DNA of 36,380 nt, taken from positions 1-36,380 of the forward strand of contig JAKOND010000093.1 of assembly GCA_022702125.1 (NCBI GenBank), in the 5' to 3' direction. Shown one piece after another: positions 29,960 to 36,380 of this stretch. This stretch comes from Burkholderiaceae bacterium (GTDB taxonomy: Bacteria; Pseudomonadota; Gammaproteobacteria; Burkholderiales; Burkholderiaceae_C). How positions within the stretch are numbered: position 1 is the first letter of the stretch; every line of letters starts with the position of its first letter. The notes beneath the pieces are model-generated. The model saw only the letters and a list, made by a program, of their open reading frames with translations. It was not told the DNA's origin and did not search any database. The translations under genes and the position numbers were made by a program.

Positions 29960-31381
29960 ATGACCTTTCTTTCGAGCGCCTTCCGATGGGCCGACATGCC
30001 ACGACACATCAGAGGAATGTTCAACCTCAACGATTCCCGATGGGGCCGCGGAGACGAAGAGTCTGCGGGCAAGGGTAGTGAAGAAAGCCACGAATCCGGC
30101 AATTCACAGCCACGGCCGGAAGCGCGTCCGCAAGTGCCCCCGACGCCTCGAGGCCGTGAGTCCCAAAAGCCTACGCAGGGTCCCCCGGATCTTGACGAAC
30201 TATGGCGGGATTTCAACCGCAAGCTGGGCAACCTGTTCGGCGGCGGTGGCCGCGGTGACGGTCGGGGGAAATTCAGCGGCAACAATGGTTTCCAGCCTGG
30301 CGGTCGAGGTGCGCGCGTGGGCGCCGGCTTGGTGTTCGCCGTCATCGCGCTCATCTGGCTGGGCAGCGGATTCTTTATCGTCCAGGAAGGCCAGCAGGCG
30401 GTCATCACGCAGTTCGGACGCTACAAGTCGACCGTAGGGGCAGGTTTCAACTGGAGGCTCCCCTATCCGATCCAGCGCCATGAGCTGGTGTTCGTGAGCC
30501 AGATCCGTTCGGTCGACGTGGGACGAGACAGCATCGTGCGATCTACCGGCCTGCGTGAATCGGCCATGCTGACGCAGGACGAGAACATCGTCGAAATCAA
30601 GTTCGCGGTGCAGTACCGGCTCAAGGACGCGCGTGCCTACCTGTTCGAAAGCAGCGATCCTGCAGGATCGGTCGTGCAGGTGGCCGAAACGGCCGTCCGT
30701 GAGGTGGTCGGTCAGATGCGCATGGATACTGCGCTGGCGGAAGAGCGCGATCAAATCGCGCCCCGTGTGCGGGAACTGATGCAGCGCATTCTGGACCGCT
30801 ACAAGGTGGGTGTGGAAATCGTAGCGATCAATCTTCAGCAAGGCGGAGTGCGTCCGCCGGAGCAAGTGCAGGCCGCGTTCGACGATGTGTTGCGCGCAGG
30901 CCAGGAACGTGAACGAGCCAAGAACGAAGCGCAGGCATACGCGAACGATGTGGTGCCTCGCGCCATCGGTACAGCGTCCCGGCTGAAGGAAGAGGCGGAA
31001 GCATACAAGGCGCGCATCGTGGCGCAAGCGCAAGGTGATACCCAACGCTTCGCATCGGTATTGACCGAGTACCAGCGCGCACCTCAGGTGACCCGGGATC
31101 GCCTATACCTGGAAACCATGCAGCAGGTCTATTCCAACGTGACCAAGGTGCTGGTGGACTCGCGTCAGAACTCGAACCTGCTCTACCTGCCGCTCGACAA
31201 ACTCATGCAGCCGCAATCGCCGACTTCCAGCGAAGGCGTCCCACCTGCGGTTCCCAACGCCGGAAACGCCGCAGGATCCACTGCGGCCAATACGAGTAAT
31301 GCGGGCGGCGCAGGCACTGTTTTCAACAACGAAGCACGAACCCGGGACAACTCCCGCACACGTGATCGCGACGTGCGATAG
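29960..31381 (+). CDS. hflK: HflK, SPFH-domain regulator of the FtsH protease
   Basis: A 473-residue inner-membrane protein which, with HflC, forms a large cage around FtsH and tunes proteolysis. The start is uncertain: ATG 29960 is chosen for AAGAG nine bases upstream; ATG 29909 overlaps the hflX stop, and ATG 30017 begins the conserved FNLNDSRWGRG. The N-terminal cytoplasmic part is Gly/Pro-rich with the HflK_N signature PPDLDELWRDFNRKLGNLF. One transmembrane helix lies at about 120-141 (VGAGLVFAVIALIWLGSGFFIV). The SPFH/band 7 domain follows (VQEGQQAVITQFGRYKSTVG through LQQGGVRPPEQVQAAFDDV), then coiled coil and an Asn/Ala-rich tail. hflC starts nine bases after its stop. Confidence 0.93.
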   Translation: MTFLSSAFRWADMPRHIRGMFNLNDSRWGRGDEESAGKGSEESHESGNSQPRPEARPQVPPTPRGRESQKPTQGPPDLDELWRDFNRKLGNLFGGGGRGDGRGKFSGNNGFQPGGRGARVGAGLVFAVIALIWLGSGFFIVQEGQQAVITQFGRYKSTVGAGFNWRLPYPIQRHELVFVSQIRSVDVGRDSIVRSTGLRESAMLTQDENIVEIKFAVQYRLKDARAYLFESSDPAGSVVQVAETAVREVVGQMRMDTALAEERDQIAPRVRELMQRILDRYKVGVEIVAINLQQGGVRPPEQVQAAFDDVLRAGQERERAKNEAQAYANDVVPRAIGTASRLKEEAEAYKARIVAQAQGDTQRFASVLTEYQRAPQVTRDRLYLETMQQVYSNVTKVLVDSRQNSNLLYLPLDKLMQPQSPTSSEGVPPAVPNAGNAAGSTAANTSNAGGAGTVFNNEARTRDNSRTRDRDVR

Positions 31382-31390
31382 GAGATGGGC

Positions 31391-32293
31391 ATGAACAGAT
31401 TAGGCTTGTGGGTATCGTCTGCACTGGTTTTGCTGCTGCTCTTGAGCTCGACGCTTTTCGTCGTGGACCAGCGGCAGTTCGGTGTGGTGTACGCGCTGGG
31501 GCAGATCCGACAGGTCATCACCGAACCCGGACTGCATTTCAAGCTTCCGCCTCCTTTCCAGAATGTGTCCTATATCGACAAGCGTCTCCTGACCCTCGAC
31601 AGCAGCGACACCGAGTCCATGCTGACTGCGGAAAAACAGCGTGTCGTGATCGACTGGTACGTTCGCTGGCGTATCACCGATCCTTCGGCCTATATCCGCA
31701 ATGTGGGGTTGGACCAGCAGGCTGGTGCGAACCAGCTGAATCGTGTGGTTCGCAATGCCTTCCAAGAGGAGGTCAACAAGCGCACGGTAAAGGACTTGAT
31801 TGCGCTCAAGCGCGATGAACTGATGAACGCCGTGCGCCGGGAAGTACTGGACGTCGTCAGGGGACAGCAGCCCTGGGGCGTCGACATTGTCGATGTGCGG
31901 ATCACGCGGGTCGACTATGTCGAGGCGATCACTGAATCCGTCTATCGCAGGATGCAGGCCGAACGCAACCGTGTGGCCAACGAGCTTCGCTCTACGGGCG
32001 CAGCCGAAGGTGAGAAGATCCGGGCCGACGCAGACCGGCAGAGGGAAGTGACGGTCGCCAACGCCTTCCGCGAGGCACAGAAAACCAAGGGGGAGGGCGA
32101 TGGAGAGGCGGCACGTATCTATGCTGAAACCTTCAGCCGTGATCCGCAGTTCGCACAGTTCTACAGGAGCCTGGAGGCCTACCGGGCATCCTTCAACAAG
32201 AAAAGCGATGTGATGGTCCTCGACCCTGCCAGTTCGGAATTCCTGAAGGGCTTCAGGGGAAACCAAGCTGCGTCGACGCCGGCATCCCGCTGA
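31391..32293 (+). CDS. hflC: HflC, SPFH-domain regulator of the FtsH protease
   Basis: A 300-residue partner of HflK. I take ATG 31391 (MNRLGLWVSS) because GGAG at 31381-31384 is six bases upstream; the ATG at 31385 directly abuts it and is less likely. One N-terminal transmembrane helix (about 5-25, LGLWVSSALVLLLLLSSTLFVV) precedes the SPFH/band 7 domain (VDQRQFGVVYALGQIRQVI to VDIVDVRITRVDYVEAI) and a long coiled coil (RRMQAERNRVANELRSTGAAEGE). The end FYRSLEAYRASFNKKSDVMVLDPASSEFLKGF is typical. A strong intrinsic terminator follows 46 bases after the stop, closing the hfq-hflC transcript. Confidence 0.96.
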   Translation: MNRLGLWVSSALVLLLLLSSTLFVVDQRQFGVVYALGQIRQVITEPGLHFKLPPPFQNVSYIDKRLLTLDSSDTESMLTAEKQRVVIDWYVRWRITDPSAYIRNVGLDQQAGANQLNRVVRNAFQEEVNKRTVKDLIALKRDELMNAVRREVLDVVRGQQPWGVDIVDVRITRVDYVEAITESVYRRMQAERNRVANELRSTGAAEGEKIRADADRQREVTVANAFREAQKTKGEGDGEAARIYAETFSRDPQFAQFYRSLEAYRASFNKKSDVMVLDPASSEFLKGFRGNQAASTPASR

Positions 32294-32339
32294 ACCTTCT
32301 GGATAGATAGTCGTTCAGGCTTTCCGAAATCTTCCCGCT

Positions 32340-32374
32340 GCTGTCTGTACGTTGTGTACAGACAGCTTTTTTTT
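32340..32374 (+). terminator. strong intrinsic terminator after hflC
   Basis: GCTGTCTGTAC (32340-32350) and GTACAGACAGC (32356-32366) form a perfect 11-bp stem with loop GTTGT, followed by eight T (32367-32374). This is the clearest terminator in the window and separates hflC from hisZ. Confidence 0.93.
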
Positions 32375-32435
32375 GCGGAGTCAAATCCTGTCTGGCGGCA
32401 AGTTCAGGAATGGCGGGTCATATGCCATAGCCCGG

Positions 32436-32441
32436 TAGAAT
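32436..32441 (+). promoter_or_regulatory. possible -10 element (TAGAAT) for hisZ-purA
   Basis: TAGAAT lies 27 bases before the hisZ ATG and 61 bases after the hflC terminator, so a promoter is required about here. It predicts a leader of about 20 bases without a clear Shine-Dalgarno. No -35 hexamer stands at 17 bases. Confidence 0.45.
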
Positions 32442-32468
32442 CTCCGTTTTAATAGCACGCCGAATTTC

Positions 32469-35017
<2,549 letters not shown>

Positions 35018-35061
35018 GTTCCGTACTCTGTCTAAAGTATTCATTATTATCAGGGAGTTGC

Positions 35062-35586
35062 ATGCTGACCGAAGATGGAAAACATTTGTATGTGAGTTAT
35101 GACGAATATCACAATCTGATCGAGAAGCTTGCTATCAAAGTACATCGGTCTGGTTGGGAGTTCGACAACATACTTTGTCTTGCACGTGGCGGATTGCGGC
35201 CAGGTGATATTTTGAGCCGTATCTTTGAGAAGCCGCTGGCCATCGTTTCGACAAGCTCTTATCGTGCTGAGGGCGGGACTGTTCAAGAGCATCTCAACAT
35301 TGCGCGCTACATTACTACGCCACAGGGCGAGATCGCCGGAAAGGTCTTGCTGGTAGATGACTTGGCAGACTCTGGACATACGCTCAAGTCAGTGATCCAA
35401 ATGCTGAAGAGTGGATATCCGGCTGTCACTGAGTTGAGGAGTGCCGTGATATGGACAAAGGCTGCATCTATTTTTGCAGCAGATTATTCTGTTGAGTATC
35501 TGGCAACCAATCCATGGATCCATCAGCCTTTTGAAAGCTACGATAGCTTGACACCCGAGAAGATTGCGGAAAAGTGGAAGATCTAG
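35062..35586 (+). CDS. phosphoribosyltransferase, type I (purine salvage-like)
   Basis: A 174-residue protein with GGAG at 35054-35057 before ATG 35062. It has the type I phosphoribosyltransferase fold: the PRPP loop is VLLVDDLADSGHTL at about 95-108 with the acidic pair D99-D100, and LCLARGGLRPGDILSR at about 38-53 is the upstream loop. The overall plan resembles xanthine/guanine/hypoxanthine phosphoribosyltransferases that reattach bases to PRPP. The exact base cannot be read from the sequence. Its place 44 bases after purA suggests purine salvage linked to AMP synthesis. It is among the most A+T-rich genes of the window (27 of 60 G+C in line 35101) yet appears intact. Confidence 0.85.
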   Translation: MLTEDGKHLYVSYDEYHNLIEKLAIKVHRSGWEFDNILCLARGGLRPGDILSRIFEKPLAIVSTSSYRAEGGTVQEHLNIARYITTPQGEIAGKVLLVDDLADSGHTLKSVIQMLKSGYPAVTELRSAVIWTKAASIFAADYSVEYLATNPWIHQPFESYDSLTPEKIAEKWKI

Positions 35587-35626
35587 TCCGAAAGACATTT
35601 CTCCTGGGAAAAATAGCAGAAGTTGA

Positions 35627-36380
35627 CTAGCATAGGATTGTCTCTGTAATTTTTCTGGCTAGTTGACCTATTGCCAATGCCGCATTGCTGCTAGGCGTGG
35701 TCGTAATAAGCAGTTGTCGCCGCATGATGGCAGCACGTACGGCCGAATCTTCTGGAATATCACCCAGATGCACCAACCGCGTAGCTGCACCGGTTTCAGA
35801 CAATACAAATCTGTCCAAAACCTGCTGGAGTTGCCCAGTGATGGCACGCCCATCGCCGTGGCGTATTGTTTGATTAACAATGATGCGTATGCGCTGTCGC
35901 TTCTGCTGCATCGAAAGTACTTTGATTGTTGCGTAAGCGTCAGTCAAGGACGTAGGTTCTGGCGTAGCGACTACCAAGACTTCATCGGCCATCGATATTC
36001 CGAAAAGCACAAGATCGGCGATTCCTGCTCCGGTGTCGAGAATAATTACATCGAATGAAGGCGAGAGTATCTTAACAACTTCGAAAAGCTGTTCTTTGAC
36101 TTGCGCAGTCAATCTGGAGTACTCAATCATTCCAGAACCTGCAAGAAGGACTGAAAAGCCTCCGGGTGCCTTGACAATCGCCTCCTGCAATTTCACTTTG
36201 CCAGCGAAAACATCGTGGAGGGTGGTTTTCGGATGGAGATTTAGTACGACATCGAGGTTTGCCAAGCCTAAATCCGCGTCAATGACCAGCACGCGCTGCC
36301 CCTGTGCCGACAACGATGCGGCGAGATTGGCCGACACAAAAGTTTTTCCTACACCGCCCTTGCCGCTGGTAACTGCCAGC
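35627..36380 (-). CDS. MinD/ParA-family ATPase, FlhG (FleN/YlxH)-like, 5' end outside window
   Basis: The minus-strand frame is open from the right edge to a stop at 35627, so the N-terminus is missing. The first complete residues read LAVTSGKGGVGKTFVSANLA: the deviant Walker A KGGVGKT lies at 36361-36341. Then come VLVIDADLGLANLDVVL (switch I region) and VIILDTGAGIADL (switch II/Walker B). LHDVFAGK and above all ATPEPTSLTDAYATIKVL are typical of FlhG-type proteins, which control flagellar number or placement, rather than of septum-site MinD. The C-terminal half is less conserved. No flagellar gene is seen in this window. The FlhG assignment is likely but rests on motifs only; a generic MinD-like protein is the alternative. 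Confidence 0.78.
   Translation of the reverse strand, partial: LAVTSGKGGVGKTFVSANLAASLSAQGQRVLVIDADLGLANLDVVLNLHPKTTLHDVFAGKVKLQEAIVKAPGGFSVLLAGSGMIEYSRLTAQVKEQLFEVVKILSPSFDVIILDTGAGIADLVLFGISMADEVLVVATPEPTSLTDAYATIKVLSMQQKRQRIRIIVNQTIRHGDGRAITGQLQQVLDRFVLSETGAATRLVHLGDIPEDSAVRAAIMRRQLLITTTPSSNAALAIGQLARKITETILC

Noticed and set aside
35587-35626. Possible terminator between the phosphoribosyltransferase and the FlhG-like gene
   Set aside because: ATTTCTCC/GGGAAAAAT pairing has mismatches and a two-base loop; no stable hairpin was found in this 40-base gap.

Overview
The window is a high-G+C, gene-dense stretch of bacterial chromosome. Gene content and order point to a betaproteobacterium of the Burkholderiales, most likely Comamonadaceae: sucA-sucB-lpdA-zapE; ndk-rlmN-pilF-rodZ-ispG-hisS-yfgM-bamB-der; hfq-hflX-hflK-hflC-hisZ-purA. 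The family-level placement is inferred from protein likeness and synteny and was not searched. I see no tRNA, rRNA, insertion sequence, prophage, CRISPR array or recognisable defence cassette. No gene-free stretch exceeds about 230 bases.

Layout. 1-3474: the 3' end of rlmB, a small CHRD-domain lipoprotein and the radical-SAM protein YgiQ. 3702-11248: the 2-oxoglutarate dehydrogenase operon (sucA, sucB, lpdA) followed by the ATPase zapE and, with an ATGA overlap, a secreted charged coiled-coil protein of unknown role. 11345-15328: a PP2C-type phosphatase (minus), a DinG/YoaA-type Fe-S helicase (plus) and bamD (minus); the last two overlap tail to tail. 15445-18558: rluD, scpB, rluB (two pseudouridine synthases and a condensin subunit). 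18686-28247: ndk to der, covering nucleotide balance, rRNA/tRNA methylation, type IV pilus assembly, cell shape, isoprenoid synthesis, histidyl-tRNA charging, outer-membrane assembly and ribosome assembly. 28387-35586: hfq, hflX, hflK, hflC, a strong intrinsic terminator, then hisZ, purA and a phosphoribosyltransferase. The right edge (minus) holds the C-terminal part of a FlhG-like MinD/ParA ATPase that runs out of the window.

Themes. The outer-membrane BAM complex is represented by bamD and bamB plus the periplasmic chaperone-like yfgM. Ribosome maturation is represented by rlmB, rluD, rluB, rlmN, der and hflX. Purine supply is represented by purA and the adjacent phosphoribosyltransferase.

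Nothing here is a clear undescribed system. The best leads are the secreted coiled-coil protein tied to zapE, structured leaders or hairpins near sucA, sucB, hfq and hisS, the tail-to-tail overlap of dinG and bamD, and a steady fall in G+C (about 73% to 45% in sampled 60-base lines) across otherwise conserved core genes toward the right end.
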